Source: Urmitella timonensis
Lineage (GTDB): Bacteria; Actinomycetota; Actinomycetes; Actinomycetales; Actinomycetaceae
Length of the DNA: 64,000 nucleotides
Reading direction: 5' to 3'
Assembly (NCBI GenBank): GCA_900120415.1
Contig: FQLW01000006.1
Location: 186,001 to 250,000, forward strand
In this document: positions 35,429 through 45,541 of the stretch, piece by piece
Position numbering within the stretch: the stretch's first letter is position 1
Layout: each line of letters begins with the position of its first letter
The notes under the pieces: model-generated
Databases searched by the model: none
What the model was told of the DNA's origin: nothing
The model's input: the letters and a program-made list of their open reading frames with translations, nothing else
Position numbers and translations under genes: made by a program

Positions 35429-38203
35429 CTAATCGCGCGGTTTCTCTACCATTTCCCAGGTTTCGATATGGTCACCAACCTGAATATCTTTAATCGCTAA
35501 GGAAATACCACATTCGTAACCCTCGCGAACCTCAGTCACATCGTCTTTCTCGCGACGCAAAGAGGAAATCTGAAGTTCAGGTTCAACCACGATTCCGTCA
35601 CGTACCAAGCGAGCCTTGGCGCCCCGCTTGATCAGACCCTCACGCACCACCGAACCGGCGATATTACCAAACTTAGAGGAGCGGAAAACCTGCAAAATCT
35701 CTGCCACACCCATCTGCTTTTCTTCATAAATGGGTTTGAGCATACCTTTCATAGCGCTCTCAACATCTTCAATCGCCTGGTAAATAACGTTATAGAAACG
35801 CATATCTACGCCTTGCGAATCAGCATATTCGGCTACGCGCTGCGCCGGACGCACATTGAAGCCGATAACTACCGCATTGTCTACGCTGGCCAGGTTGATA
35901 TCGTTTTGGGTGATTGCGCCTACGCCACGGTGAATAATCCGCAACTGCACTTCCTCGCCCACATCGATCTTGAGTAGCGAATCCTCCAAGGCTTCGACCG
36001 CGCCAGAGACGTCGCCCTTCAAAATCAGGTTCAAAGTATCTACCTTGCCCTGCTCCAAAGCCGCGTTGAAATCTTCCAAAGAAATCCGTTTGCGACGTTT
36101 GCCCAGTTGGGCAGCGCGTTGCTGCGCTTGGCGTTTATCGGCAATCTGGCGGGCAGTACGTTCATCTTCTGCCACTAACAAAGAATCACCGGCTCCCGGC
36201 ACACTGGTTAAACCAAGAACAGCCGTGGGGAAGGACGGACCGGCCTGTTCAACTTGGTTGCCGTATTCATCAAGCATGGCACGAACCCGACCATGAGCCG
36301 AACCCACCACAATCGAGTCCCCGACCCGCAAGGTACCGCGCTGCACCAAAATCGTAGCGACCGCGCCCCGCCCTTTATCCAGGCGAGTTTCAATCGCGAC
36401 CCCGCGAGCAGCAGCATCCGGGTTAGCTTTCAGCTCTAAAGCAGCATCCGCAGTCAGCAGCACCGCTTCTAGCAATTCGTGAATACCTTTGCGCTGTTTA
36501 GCCGATACATCAACGAACATTACGTCGCCGCCATATTCTTCGGCCACCAGACCGTATTCAGTGAGCTGAGCGCGCACTTTATCCGGGTTAGAGTCAGGTT
36601 TATCAACCTTGTTTACCGCTACCACAATCGGCACATTGGCGGCTTGGGCGTGGTTAATCGCCTCCACTGTCTGAGGCATAACCCCGTCATCAGCGGCAAC
36701 TACCAAAATCGCGATATCGGTTACTTCCGCCCCGCGCGCACGCATAGCGGTAAAGGCTTCGTGACCAGGGGTGTCAATAAAGGTGATTGCCCGGCGAACC
36801 TCGTCCACATCGATATTTACCTGGTAAGCACCAATATGCTGGGTGATTCCCCCATGTTCAGCGCCCACCACATCGGTATCACGGATAGCGTCCAATAGTT
36901 TGGTTTTACCGTGGTCTACGTGCCCCATAACCGTAACTACCGGAGGACGCGGCAAAGCGTCCTCTTCATCGCTTTGTTCCTCTTCGCGTAGGTTAATATC
37001 GAAAGATTCGAGTAGTTCGCGATCTTCATCTTCTGGGGAAACTACCTGTACCTGATAGCCCAGTTCAGAGCCGAGCGTCATCAAGGTGTCCTCGTCCAAG
37101 GATTGGTTCGAGGTTGCCATTTCACCCAAGGTCATCAGCACAGTTACCAAGGATGCGGGATCGCAATCAATCCGATCTGCCATATCGGCTAGTGAAGCCC
37201 CAGACCGTAGGCGTAAAGGCGTGGAACCATCCCCGTGGGGAACCTGTACGCCGCCAATCTTCGGAGCGGTTTGTTGCTCGTACTCGGCGCGTTTAGCCCG
37301 TTTGGATTTACGCCGTTTAGATTTCGAGGAACCGCCGCGACCAAATGCCCCCTGAGTGGCACCGAAACCGCCGCGACCACGGTTATTCATCTTGTGACCG
37401 CCGGGACGACCAGGACCGCCCGAACCGCCAGGTCCTCCTTGTCCGGCTGCACCGCGGCGCTGACCACGGGAAGGAGCCGGTTGATCCATCATGGGAGTAG
37501 TTGCGGAATGTGCCGGCATTACGTTGGGGGTTGCCGAGGACTGACGACGATTACCCTTTCCGGGGCGACCTCTTCCGCTGCTCTTACGCTGCCCTGAGGT
37601 TCCCCCCGGACGGGGCATTCCCTGTGAGGACGCGAACGGATTATTACCCGGACGCGGCCCGCCAGGACGAGGCATTCCCTGCGCAGAGGCGAACGGGTTG
37701 TTGCCCGGACGGGGCGCGCCAGCACGAGGTGCCGGTTTTGGCGCAGAACTTCCCGGCGATTTTCCGGGTTTAGGAGCTGGTTTAGGTCCACTTGGGGCAG
37801 ATTTTGGTTTCTCTGCTTTAGGTGCTGGCTTTGGACCGGGTTTAGGACCCGGTTTAATTGACGCCGCTTTCTTGGCTTCCTCCGAGGGAGCTGGTTTGTT
37901 ATCTTCCTTGGCAGTGCCGGCAGCTGCTACGGTTTCATTTTCTTGCGTTTTAGCTTTTTTAGCCGCTTTAACTTTAGCGGTTTTACTAGCGACTTTTTTC
38001 TTCGCTTCTTTAATTTTGGGAGCTGCTGCTTCTACCTCTACGGCGAGCTTGGCAAAATGCTCACGCATTTTACGCGCAACCGGAGCCTCTATTGTAGAGG
38101 ACGCGCTTTTTACGAACTCTCCCGAATCTTTCAGTGCCTGCAGCACGACTTTCGAGGTGGTTCCGAGCTCTTTCGCTAACTCATGAACTCTAAGTTTCGC
38201 CAC
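35429..38203 (-). CDS. infB: Translation initiation factor IF-2
   Basis: 924 residues. N-terminal IF2_N domain ([24 protein letters not shown]) then a ~270-residue low-complexity Pro/Gly/Lys region including two near-identical Gly/Pro repeats with [15 protein letters not shown]. The GTPase domain has [23 protein letters not shown] and NKVDK, followed by domain II and the C-terminal fMet-tRNA binding region. ATG 38203. Located between nusA and rbfA as usual, but without the ylxR gene in front. Confidence 0.97.
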   Translation of the reverse strand: MAKLRVHELAKELGTTSKVVLQALKDSGEFVKSASSTIEAPVARKMREHFAKLAVEVEAAAPKIKEAKKKVASKTAKVKAAKKAKTQENETVAAAGTAKEDNKPAPSEEAKKAASIKPGPKPGPKPAPKAEKPKSAPSGPKPAPKPGKSPGSSAPKPAPRAGAPRPGNNPFASAQGMPRPGGPRPGNNPFASSQGMPRPGGTSGQRKSSGRGRPGKGNRRQSSATPNVMPAHSATTPMMDQPAPSRGQRRGAAGQGGPGGSGGPGRPGGHKMNNRGRGGFGATQGAFGRGGSSKSKRRKSKRAKRAEYEQQTAPKIGGVQVPHGDGSTPLRLRSGASLADMADRIDCDPASLVTVLMTLGEMATSNQSLDEDTLMTLGSELGYQVQVVSPEDEDRELLESFDINLREEEQSDEEDALPRPPVVTVMGHVDHGKTKLLDAIRDTDVVGAEHGGITQHIGAYQVNIDVDEVRRAITFIDTPGHEAFTAMRARGAEVTDIAILVVAADDGVMPQTVEAINHAQAANVPIVVAVNKVDKPDSNPDKVRAQLTEYGLVAEEYGGDVMFVDVSAKQRKGIHELLEAVLLTADAALELKANPDAAARGVAIETRLDKGRGAVATILVQRGTLRVGDSIVVGSAHGRVRAMLDEYGNQVEQAGPSFPTAVLGLTSVPGAGDSLLVAEDERTARQIADKRQAQQRAAQLGKRRKRISLEDFNAALEQGKVDTLNLILKGDVSGAVEALEDSLLKIDVGEEVQLRIIHRGVGAITQNDINLASVDNAVVIGFNVRPAQRVAEYADSQGVDMRFYNVIYQAIEDVESAMKGMLKPIYEEKQMGVAEILQVFRSSKFGNIAGSVVREGLIKRGAKARLVRDGIVVEPELQISSLRREKDDVTEVREGYECGISLAIKDIQVGDHIETWEMVEKPRD

Positions 38204-38315
38204 AATTCTCCTTGCTGGTCTGCCCAGCGAGGAGCAGACTATTGGTTTAATTGGCAGATCATCGCTGGTTGCTCATCGGGTGACCATCAGCTTCCAACCC
38301 TGCTTTCCTGTATCG

Positions 38316-38338
38316 GGTATCTACAGGGTGTAGATACC
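38316..38338 (-). other. Hairpin in infB leader
   Basis: Perfect 10-bp inverted repeat GGTATCTACA/TGTAGATACC with a 3-base loop. No U tract follows; may be an operator or RNA stem. Confidence 0.5.
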
Positions 38339-38379
38339 GGTAACCTTACTTTTAGAGTTCCTGCGGTGGTCACAATAAA

Positions 38380-38412
38380 GCACCGGTCAAGGCGAAAGCC
38401 CAGAACCGGTGC
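38380..38412 (-). terminator. Probable terminator of rimP-nusA
   Basis: GCACCGGT/ACCGGTGC 8-bp stem with an internal GC-GAAA-GC element; on the minus strand it is followed by TTTATTG. It would end the rimP-nusA transcript and leave infB under its own promoter. Confidence 0.55.
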
Positions 38413-38510
38413 AGCCATTGCAACCAATGTCAGGTTCTACTTCTATACTAACGCTTTAGCTCAAAATACCCGAAGCCACCTAAGGGACAGGGAACAAAAC
38501 TGTCGCTGTT

Positions 38511-39500
38511 TTAAGATTCTGGCTGCGGGTCTTCTAAATCGGTATCAGAGTGAATGTCAATCTTTGCTCCGGTTAAACGAGCAGCTAAACGCGCATTCTG
38601 CCCCTCTTTTCCAATGGCGAGAGAAAGCTGGAAATCAGGAACAACCACGTGCGCTAAAATATGCTCAGCTGGTTCAACCGTGACAGAGGTAACATGCGCA
38701 GGTGATAGGGCGTTAGCGACAAACTCGGCTACATCCTCAGAATAATCAATGATATCGATTTTTTCGTGGTTAAGCTCGTTCATCACGGCTCGAACCCGCC
38801 GCCCCATCGGTCCGATACAAGCCCCTTTAGCGTTGATATTTGGGCGGGAAGAGCTCACCGCAATTTTGGTACGATATCCGGCTTCGCGAGCCACCGATTC
38901 GATTATTACCTCTCCGGAGGCAATTTCGGGAACTTCCCGAGCAAATAGACCGCGCACTAAATCTGGATGCCGGCGGGACAGCTCGATACGTGGACCTTTG
39001 TCTCCGCGCATAGTTTTAACCACTACTGCCCGAATCCACTGACCGTGACGATATTTTTCCCCAGGGACCTGTTCGGTTTTCGGCAAAGCTGCTTCATATT
39101 CTCCGACTTTGACCACCACGGTATCTTTGTCGCCACCCTGTTGGATAATCCCCGAGACAATTTCGCCCTTTTTATCCCGGAAAGACCCTAGTACCTGGTC
39201 GTCCTCGGCTTCGCGTAACCGCTGCATAATGATGGAACGAGCAGTGGTGGTAGCGATACGTCCAAAACCGGAGGGGGTGTCATCGAATTCGCCAATCTTG
39301 TTGCCGTCCTCATCAATTTCGGCAGCCATGACAATTACGTGACCGTTCTTGCGGTCAATTTCTACCCGCGCGTCCGCTAATGCGCCGGGAGCATTGTGAT
39401 ACGCCTTTAGTAAAGCATCCTCGATGGCAGACACCAGGGTATCTAAACTAACGCCCTTGTCTGCCTCAACCATGCGCAGCGCGGTCATATCAATATCCAT
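38511..39500 (-). CDS. nusA: Transcription termination/antitermination factor NusA
   Basis: 329 residues, the short actinobacterial form without C-terminal acidic repeats. N-terminal RNA polymerase-binding domain (MRMVEADKG region to ~100), S1 domain ([19 protein letters not shown]), and two KH domains ([36 protein letters not shown]). Strong AAGGAG 6 bases before ATG 39500. 19 bases after rimP, forming the rimP-nusA pair. Confidence 0.96.
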   Translation of the reverse strand: MDIDMTALRMVEADKGVSLDTLVSAIEDALLKAYHNAPGALADARVEIDRKNGHVIVMAAEIDEDGNKIGEFDDTPSGFGRIATTTARSIIMQRLREAEDDQVLGSFRDKKGEIVSGIIQQGGDKDTVVVKVGEYEAALPKTEQVPGEKYRHGQWIRAVVVKTMRGDKGPRIELSRRHPDLVRGLFAREVPEIASGEVIIESVAREAGYRTKIAVSSSRPNINAKGACIGPMGRRVRAVMNELNHEKIDIIDYSEDVAEFVANALSPAHVTSVTVEPAEHILAHVVVPDFQLSLAIGKEGQNARLAARLTGAKIDIHSDTDLEDPQPES

Positions 39501-39519
39501 TGATGCTCCTTACGAGCCT

Positions 39520-39984
39520 TTAGAACCGTACTACCATCTGCGCGTGTTCAATATCTTTAAGGGCAATAACACGCGAACCGCTGGCAGTTTCCAGTTCGAT
39601 TTCTTCAGTTGTTGTAGCCAATAGTTTACCCTCTTCACTGGCACTGTCATATTTTCTTACCTGAATATAGTGACCAATTGCCCGCGAATACTGGCGTTCG
39701 TCCTTTAAGGGGCGTTCAATTCCCGGAGTTGTGACCTCTAAGTTATAGCTAGCTTTAATCGGGTCTGCCTGGTCTAGATGTTTAGATATTGCCAAGGTAA
39801 CGGCAGAAAGCTGATTTTCGAGGACGGGTCCAGGCCCTCGCGGTAAATCTACCGTCACTACTAAGCGGGTATATTTACCGGCTCTTTTTAGTGACACGTC
39901 CTCTAAATAGAGCCCTACCGCTTCACAGTCGGAGGTTAATAAGTCGCGGAGTTGTTGTTCTAGTTTTGTTTTTTCTTTCGTCAT
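39520..39984 (-). CDS. rimP: Ribosome maturation factor RimP
   Basis: 154 residues with the RimP fold: an N-terminal domain with VDLPRGPGPVLENQLSAVTLAISKHLD and VTTPGIERPL near the middle, and an SH3-like C-terminal domain. Required for 30S maturation. Divergent from the lipoprotein gene at 40019, only 34 bases apart, so their promoters must overlap. Confidence 0.93.
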   Translation of the reverse strand: MTKEKTKLEQQLRDLLTSDCEAVGLYLEDVSLKRAGKYTRLVVTVDLPRGPGPVLENQLSAVTLAISKHLDQADPIKASYNLEVTTPGIERPLKDERQYSRAIGHYIQVRKYDSASEEGKLLATTTEEIELETASGSRVIALKDIEHAQMVVRF

Positions 39985-40018
39985 TTCTTTGCCTCGCTAA
40001 TCTAGCATTTCAAAAATA

Positions 40019-41155
40019 ATGTTACCCGTGGCAAACTTAATCTTGATGAGAAAAACCGGCATTGTTTCCTTAACCTTAATGCTCGCCGTTTCCTTGAGTA
40101 TTTCCGGCTGCGGCGTACACCTTGATGATGGTAGCGGGGATACGGTTATTGCCAGCAAGGTTCAAATGGCTCGCTATCGCGCTAGCGCCTGCCAGGAGGC
40201 AATACAGGCAGGAATTGAACAAGTTTTTCAAGGCAGTCCCAATCTCTTAGAGTTCAAGAACCGTTTCGCTAATCGCAGTAAAGCTCTTGGTTCTAGATGG
40301 CCTAGCACCTCGGTGAAACTGAAAGGCAAGGCAAAGCCAGAAAATCTGCCCGAGCCCCTCCCCTTCCGTACTCCGGCAAATGCCCAGGCTTTGCTACAAA
40401 AAATGGTGGATTGTCAGGCAGATACATTAAATGACGGGATTATTCTTAGCGCCCTCGTCGCGCGGAGTCAAGATTCCACTCAGGGTGATAAGGACGAGGA
40501 AAAGCGGTTGCGCGATACTGCCACCTTGGCGAAAGTGCTGATCTCGGCAGGAATTGGGATGGGGCGGGACAATAAACAAATTGCGGCGACCGCGGCCCAA
40601 ACACTGCCTACAGCCCGCCCTAGTGAGCTTTCGCCGCTGCGTTATATAAATGGCAAGTGGAGTACCGATAAGTCCAGCCCGGAGGATAAAGGCAGCGAAA
40701 AAGGAACAAAACAGCCCTTAACCCAGGCGCAAAAGGTAGAACTGGAACGCATCATCGGGCAACTGGATTCTTTACGTTTTAATCTGGAAAAAAATGTGGC
40801 TCAAGGGGGCGAGATACAGCTAAAACGGCTGGTTTCTAACGCAATTACTCCTTTGCTTCGTCGTGAGCTTCAGGAACTGGTTAGCCAGCTGGGTTCCGAT
40901 CCTCGGCAAGCAGCCTACCAGCCGTACCCTGGTCTTAGCGGCGCTGACAAGAAAGCAATCTCTCATGGTTTAACTCTTGCGCAGCAGCTACAAATTGATT
41001 TGGTTTCTATAACGCCCAATTTGCAGGATTTGGGGCTGATTCAAACGCTAAGCAGTTTAAGTGAGCTACAGGAACAGTTAGGTTTTGATTCTGGGGCTTT
41101 ACCGGGATTAAAGGACGTGTCAGCAACAGTTAGTAGTTCCGTTTCCGTTAAGTAG
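40019..41155 (+). CDS. Lipoprotein, unknown function
   Basis: 378 residues. A lipobox (SISGC) marks an exported lipoprotein; ATG 40046 (MRKTGIVSL) would give a more usual signal length than ATG 40019 and neither has a clear ribosome-binding site. The mature part is helical and Gln/Leu-rich with a central charged linker (STDKSSPEDKGSEKGTKQ). No family recognised. It is the only plus-strand gene in this block, divergent from rimP and convergent with pth. Confidence 0.75.
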   Translation: MLPVANLILMRKTGIVSLTLMLAVSLSISGCGVHLDDGSGDTVIASKVQMARYRASACQEAIQAGIEQVFQGSPNLLEFKNRFANRSKALGSRWPSTSVKLKGKAKPENLPEPLPFRTPANAQALLQKMVDCQADTLNDGIILSALVARSQDSTQGDKDEEKRLRDTATLAKVLISAGIGMGRDNKQIAATAAQTLPTARPSELSPLRYINGKWSTDKSSPEDKGSEKGTKQPLTQAQKVELERIIGQLDSLRFNLEKNVAQGGEIQLKRLVSNAITPLLRRELQELVSQLGSDPRQAAYQPYPGLSGADKKAISHGLTLAQQLQIDLVSITPNLQDLGLIQTLSSLSELQEQLGFDSGALPGLKDVSATVSSSVSVK

Positions 41156-41171
41156 TGCCTGCTAAGGCTAA

Positions 41172-41768
41172 CTAGGATTTTTGGGAATTAAGTCGCTGTT
41201 GAGCCTGGGTAAATCCCAAGCTCACCACGTCAGTTACCGCGTTAGCTGCATTTATTACTGTCTCTTCAAGTAGAGCCTTTTCTGCTCGCCCAAAGGGGGA
41301 TAACACATAGTCAGCTGGGTCTTGCCGAGGGTGAGGACGACCGATACCTATCCGTAAGCGGGCATAGTCTTTAGTTCCGAGGCTCTGAGAAATAGAGCGT
41401 AAACCGTTGTGACCGCCCTCGCCACCGCCGCGTTTTAATCGTAATTCATGGGCGGGTAAATCAAGCTCATCATGGATTATTAGCAGCTTAGAAGCGGGAT
41501 CTATATTAAAAAACTTGACCAGTTTTGCGGTTGGAATTCCCGAAGTGTTCATATAGGAATCTAAAGCAGCAATATTGAAAGTCGATATTTCGCTTCCAGG
41601 ATAGCCCAGATGGACGGTAGCCACTTGGCAGCCACTTTTATGGCGGCGTAGCTGGACTCCCTGACTTTCCGCTAGTTCTTTAATTACTAAATGCCCAGCG
41701 TTATGACGGGTATAGGCATATTTTTCTCCGGGGTTACCCAGACCAATCACCAGCCAGGATTCTTGCAC
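41172..41768 (-). CDS. pth: Peptidyl-tRNA hydrolase
   Basis: 198 residues. GLGNPGEKYAYTRHNAGH contains the catalytic His, with the later LIIHDELDLP (catalytic Asp) and GGEGGHNGLRSI motifs. Releases peptides from prematurely dropped peptidyl-tRNAs. Downstream of rplY after a terminator-like hairpin; the rplY-pth pair is widely conserved. Confidence 0.96.
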   Translation of the reverse strand: MQESWLVIGLGNPGEKYAYTRHNAGHLVIKELAESQGVQLRRHKSGCQVATVHLGYPGSEISTFNIAALDSYMNTSGIPTAKLVKFFNIDPASKLLIIHDELDLPAHELRLKRGGGEGGHNGLRSISQSLGTKDYARLRIGIGRPHPRQDPADYVLSPFGRAEKALLEETVINAANAVTDVVSLGFTQAQQRLNSQKS

Positions 41769-41806
41769 TTTCGCTCCCTAACAACTTTAATTCTGTACAA
41801 AATTGG

Positions 41807-41836
41807 TTTCGGGGAGGGCGTCAGCCCTCCCCGAAA
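41807..41836 (-). terminator. Terminator downstream of rplY
   Basis: Perfect 13-bp inverted repeat, 4-base loop, 14 bases after the rplY stop; minus-strand sequence after it contains CCAATTTTG. pth may still be reached by read-through. Confidence 0.8.
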
Positions 41837-41850
41837 AGTATAACCAGAGA

Positions 41851-42468
41851 TTATTCCTCTTCAGCAGCTTCTTCTTTTGCTGGCTCTGCTGCTGATTCGC
41901 CCTCGCCCGCTGCCGGCTCTTCCGGCATTTCCTCGGGCAGAGTAATCGAGAGTACGTCATGGTCACCGTCCAAAGTGGTGGTGACCCCGGCGGGCAGCTC
42001 TAGGTCGCGAGCGTAAAGTACGCGACCTTCTTCCCAGCCTTCAACGTTGATGGAGATTTCTTCCGGAATTTCTAGCGGGGATACCTCTACGGGCAAGTGG
42101 AATACTTCTAGGTTTACCACGGTACCGGGTGCAGATTCTCCCACGAGAACAACTGGTACTTCGACCTCTACTTTTTCATCACGGCGAACTTCTAGCAGGT
42201 CAATATGTAAAATATCGCGGCGTACCGGGTGGCGCTGAATCTCTTTGATAAGAACTAGATGACTCTTGCCGTCTACCTCTAGATTGATAATCGCGTTCGG
42301 GTTATCTTTGACAATTAGGAAAGCTTCGTGCCCTGGCAGATTTAGATGTAGGTTCTTTTCAAGGGTGTGACCATAAAGAACTGCGGGGATTAGCCCTAAG
42401 CGGCGTGCCCGGCGGGCAGCACCTTTACCAGTTTCTTCACGTAGTTGTGCAGTTAGTTTAGCTGCCAT
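41851..42468 (-). CDS. rplY: 50S ribosomal protein L25 (CTC form)
   Basis: 205 residues. N-terminal L25 domain (REETGKGAARRARRLGLIPAVLYG; HLVLIKEIQRHPVRRDILHIDLLEV) and a C-terminal CTC domain, ending in a Glu/Ala-rich tail. Binds 5S rRNA. Excellent AAGGAGG ribosome-binding site. A small leader hairpin (42514-42530) precedes it. Confidence 0.95.
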   Translation of the reverse strand: MAAKLTAQLREETGKGAARRARRLGLIPAVLYGHTLEKNLHLNLPGHEAFLIVKDNPNAIINLEVDGKSHLVLIKEIQRHPVRRDILHIDLLEVRRDEKVEVEVPVVLVGESAPGTVVNLEVFHLPVEVSPLEIPEEISINVEGWEEGRVLYARDLELPAGVTTTLDGDHDVLSITLPEEMPEEPAAGEGESAAEPAKEEAAEEE

Positions 42469-42640
42469 TATTTTTCCTCCTTAGGTTTACTGATATTACT
42501 GGACCCCGGAGGACGTGAGAAAACCTCACGGCCACGTCGATTACGGCACCTATTGGTTAATCAATACGCGCCCTCGCCGAGGCAACCTTGATTTAGCATA
42601 TATTCCCAATCCGGGCGGGTAAAACCAAAGCCCGAAAAGG

Positions 42641-42666
42641 TCTGGCAACTCACATTTATTGCCAGA
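42641..42666 (-). terminator. Terminator downstream of prs
   Basis: TCTGGCAA/TTGCCAGA 8-bp stem with a 10-base loop, about 40 bases after the prs stop; followed by CCTTTTC on the minus strand. Confidence 0.6.
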
Positions 42667-42707
42667 AAGTATTTTATCCTGCGGTTCTTTTAGATACTGC
42701 CGGTACT

Positions 42708-43685
42708 TTAATCCTGATCAAAGAGAGCAGTAACCGATCCGTCATCAAATACAGTCCGAATCGCACTGGCCAGCAGCGGAGCGATTGGTAGTACCGTCAG
42801 CTGCGGGAAACGCTTATCAGCCGAAATAGGCAGAGTGTCGGTAACGATAACTTCCCGCGCCCCACAGGTGGAAAGACGTTCAGCGGCAGGCGGAGAAAGA
42901 ACTCCGTGAGTAGCAGCCACAATCACATCTTTTGCCCCCGAATGTAGCAGCACCTTTACCGCTTCGGCGATAGTGCCACCGGTATCGATTAGGTCATCTA
43001 CCAAGACACAGGTTCGTCCCTCAACAGTGCCGACTACCCTATGAGCCACTGCCACATTAGGACGGGTAGTATCCCGGGTCTTGTGCACGAAGGCCAGTTC
43101 GCATCCACCTAACTTGTTTGCCCATTTTTCAGCTACACGGATACGTCCTGCATCTGGGGAAACTACCGTCAGGTTGGTTTTATCTACCCGACTCTTCACA
43201 TAGTCAATCAGTACTGGTTGTGCATAGAGATGATCCCAAGGCCCATCAAAGAATCCCTGTTCTTGGGCTGCGTGTAAATCTACGCTCATCAAGCGGTCAG
43301 CACCGGCAGTTTTGAACAGGTCGGCGATTAGACGGGCAGAGATGGGTTCACGTCCTTGGTGCTTCTTATCTTGCCGTGCATAGGGGAAGAATGGAGCCAC
43401 CACGGTTATCCGAGCAGCCGATGCCCGCTTTAAAGCATCAACCATAATCATCTGCTCCATCACCCATTTGTTTAACGGGGTGGTGTGAGATTGCACCACA
43501 TAGCAGTCTGCCCCGCGCACGGATTCAGAGAATCGAACATAGATCTCGCCGTTGGCAAAGTCGTAGGCGACAGTAGGAAGTACCTCGGTGTGTAGTTCCT
43601 CGGCGATCCCTTGCGCAAGTTCGGGGTATGCCCGCCCAGGCACAATCAGAAGATGCTTTTGACCTGCGGATTTAATCCCCGTCAT
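42708..43685 (-). CDS. prs: Ribose-phosphate pyrophosphokinase
   Basis: 325 residues. The PRPP-binding loop VLVDDLIDTGGT is intact, as are the ATP-side FANGEIYVRF and the YARQDKKHQGREPISARL flexible loop. Makes PRPP for nucleotide, His and Trp synthesis. The usual actinobacterial neighbour glmU is absent here; instead tRNA-Gln lies 243 bases upstream. Confidence 0.96.
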   Translation of the reverse strand: MTGIKSAGQKHLLIVPGRAYPELAQGIAEELHTEVLPTVAYDFANGEIYVRFSESVRGADCYVVQSHTTPLNKWVMEQMIMVDALKRASAARITVVAPFFPYARQDKKHQGREPISARLIADLFKTAGADRLMSVDLHAAQEQGFFDGPWDHLYAQPVLIDYVKSRVDKTNLTVVSPDAGRIRVAEKWANKLGGCELAFVHKTRDTTRPNVAVAHRVVGTVEGRTCVLVDDLIDTGGTIAEAVKVLLHSGAKDVIVAATHGVLSPPAAERLSTCGAREVIVTDTLPISADKRFPQLTVLPIAPLLASAIRTVFDDGSVTALFDQD

Positions 43686-43928
43686 GCTGTTTACCTTTCA
43701 CTTTCTGGCCGATAATGCCATATCGTTATTTTGATTCTACAAGTCATTGTTTGCCTAGCGAGTCATTCCATAACGACAGTTAGATTCATCTGAAAAAATT
43801 GTTTTCCGTAAAAACTGTTCGGGGTGCATTTATCAGCAGATAAGACAATCGCTAAGGAGGGCGTGTTTTCCACTATTTGACCCCTTGCCGGTAGCCGGAT
43901 TGGAAAAATAGGCATATCAAATGCCAGT

Positions 43929-43999
43929 TCCGCCCCCAGGATTCGAACCCGGCTCTCAAGGCACCAAAAGCCCGCGTGTTACCTATACACCAGGGCGGA
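43929..43999 (-). tRNA. tRNA-Gln (TTG anticodon)
   Basis: 71 bases. The 7-bp acceptor stem TCCGCCC/GGGCGGA, a D arm (GTGT-ACAC), the anticodon loop TTTTGGT (anticodon TTG) and the T arm with loop TTCGAAT all fold; the outermost anticodon-stem pair is mismatched. CCA is not encoded. The place next to prs matches actinobacterial order. Confidence 0.93.
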
Positions 44000-44147
44000 T
44001 CACTCCTCTATATTACACAGACAAAAATAATTTCCTAAAACCGCACTTGAGAACCGGTATATCTGCCCTATTTCTCCCCTTATTTCCTGATACCAGCCCA
44101 GAAGAGGAAAACCTCCACGAGAAAAACAAAAATGCAATGATAGAGGG

Positions 44148-44783
44148 GTGAGTAAGAAACGGCGAATGAGCGGAATTGAACGGCGGGAACAACTGATTGG
44201 TGTGGCCAGATCCATATTTGCAGAAAAGGGATTTGAGGCTACTTCCATGGAGGAGATTAGCGCGAAAGCAAAAGTTTCCAAACCGGTAGTTTATGAACAT
44301 TTCGGAGGCAAAGAAGGACTCTATGCGGTGATTGTAGACCGTGAAGTCCAACAGCTAGTTTCCGCCATTATCGGGGTGCTAGAGCAATCCCAGTCACCGC
44401 GAGCTATGGCAGAGGGAGCAGCACTTGCGCTGCTAGACTACATTGACACCTATACTGACGGATTCCGGATTTTGGTGCGTGATTCACCCGCCTCCCAGTC
44501 TCGAGGCTCTTATTACTCGGTGATAGGGGACGTGGCTCAAAAAGTTGAGGCTCTATTAGCAGAGCACTTCCGAGACAGTGGCTTTCATGCCGATTGGGCA
44601 CCGATGTATGCCCACATGATGGTGGGATTGGTCTCCCAAGTGGGACAATGGTGGCTTGATGAACGCAAACCTTCTAAACAAGAGGTAGCTGCACATATTG
44701 TTAATCTGGTCTGGTATGGTCTGTCCGGAATGCGCAAAGATCCGCATTTGGTGACCGATTCTGCGAAGAAACTAGCTAGTTAG
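44148..44783 (+). CDS. TetR-family transcriptional regulator
   Basis: 211 residues. HTH RSIFAEKGFEATSMEEISAKAKVSKPVVYEHFGGKEGLY is textbook TetR; the C-terminal ligand domain matches the common group with DYIDTYTDGFRILVRDSP. Start GTG 44148; the ATG at 44166 is an alternative. No neighbour points to its target. Confidence 0.92.
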   Translation: MSKKRRMSGIERREQLIGVARSIFAEKGFEATSMEEISAKAKVSKPVVYEHFGGKEGLYAVIVDREVQQLVSAIIGVLEQSQSPRAMAEGAALALLDYIDTYTDGFRILVRDSPASQSRGSYYSVIGDVAQKVEALLAEHFRDSGFHADWAPMYAHMMVGLVSQVGQWWLDERKPSKQEVAAHIVNLVWYGLSGMRKDPHLVTDSAKKLAS

Positions 44784-44925
44784 CCATTCCAGGCAGAGCA
44801 ATCTCGCTCTCTAGGAGGCTATCTTCGGAACGCTTCTATCGATAAATCTTACCCACCCCAGGTAAAGCTAGAGCTAAGAGGATAGAGGTCGGCGGGAAAC
44901 AATAGACCGTTCTCGCCACTTCCAG

Positions 44926-44931
44926 TAAACT
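44926..44931 (+). promoter_or_regulatory. Possible -10 box of leaderless MarR transcript
   Basis: TAAACT ends 6 bases before the GTG start, in TAAACTTGGCTT-GTG, without a ribosome-binding site. Resembles the element before 15468. Confidence 0.3.
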
Positions 44932-44937
44932 TGGCTT

Positions 44938-45474
44938 GTGCTTGCAGAAAACTACCCCACCGAGGCTACTGACGAAGTAGACCGCATCATTTTAGCCTGG
45001 CAGATTGAACGCCCTGACCTTGATGTTTCCCCAATGGAAGTGTACTCGCGGGTAGCGCGCCTGGCACGCCATCTTGATTTGGCTCGTAAAGAGGCTTTCA
45101 GCGCCCAGGGGATGGAACCTTGGGAGTTCGATGTACTTTCGGTACTGCGCCGTGCCGCCTCGCCCTATTCCCTAACCCCGGGCACATTACTGCAAGAACT
45201 GCTGGTTTCTTCCGGAACTATGACCAACCGGATTGACCGTTTAGAAAAGAAAGGCTTGGTTAAGCGCACTCCCTCTCCGCATGATCGCCGGGCGGTATTG
45301 GTAACCCTAACCGATTTGGGGGTTACCCGGGTTGATTCGGCTCTCAAAGAGCTACTGATGAGGGAGTCTGAGCTACTAGCTCCCCTGGACGAGGACGAGC
45401 GGAAAACCCTTTCGGCTTTGCTGCGCCAGCTACTACTGCCCTTTGAGGGTACACCGGTGCGTCCTCTGCGCTAA
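44938..45474 (+). CDS. MarR-family transcriptional regulator
   Basis: 178 residues from GTG 44938. Winged-helix core with LTPGTLLQELLVSSGTMTNRIDRLEKKGLVKRTPSPHDRRAVLVTLTDLG, a strong MarR signature (DxRxxxVxLT). Ends 68 bases before the convergent ABC-F gene. Ligand and target unknown. Confidence 0.92.
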   Translation: MLAENYPTEATDEVDRIILAWQIERPDLDVSPMEVYSRVARLARHLDLARKEAFSAQGMEPWEFDVLSVLRRAASPYSLTPGTLLQELLVSSGTMTNRIDRLEKKGLVKRTPSPHDRRAVLVTLTDLGVTRVDSALKELLMRESELLAPLDEDERKTLSALLRQLLLPFEGTPVRPLR

Positions 45475-45541
45475 GCACCTGCCTTCCCTACCCCACCCAA
45501 TTACCGAAGCAGCTATTTTCCCCGTACGCTGAGCAGGTTAG

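Larger units (their letters stand above)
38204..38510 (-). other. 307-base infB leader where ylxR is expected
   Basis: Most actinobacteria carry ylxR between nusA and infB; here no intact frame exists on the minus strand. One short frame reads YLHPVDTRYRKAGLEA, faintly like the C-terminal YLHP of YlxR, so a remnant is possible. The stretch holds two hairpins listed separately and presumably the infB promoter. Confidence 0.5.

Noticed and set aside
38183-38683. 166-codon plus-strand frame across the infB start and nusA end
   Set aside because: It overlaps two conserved genes on the other strand and has no family or start signal.
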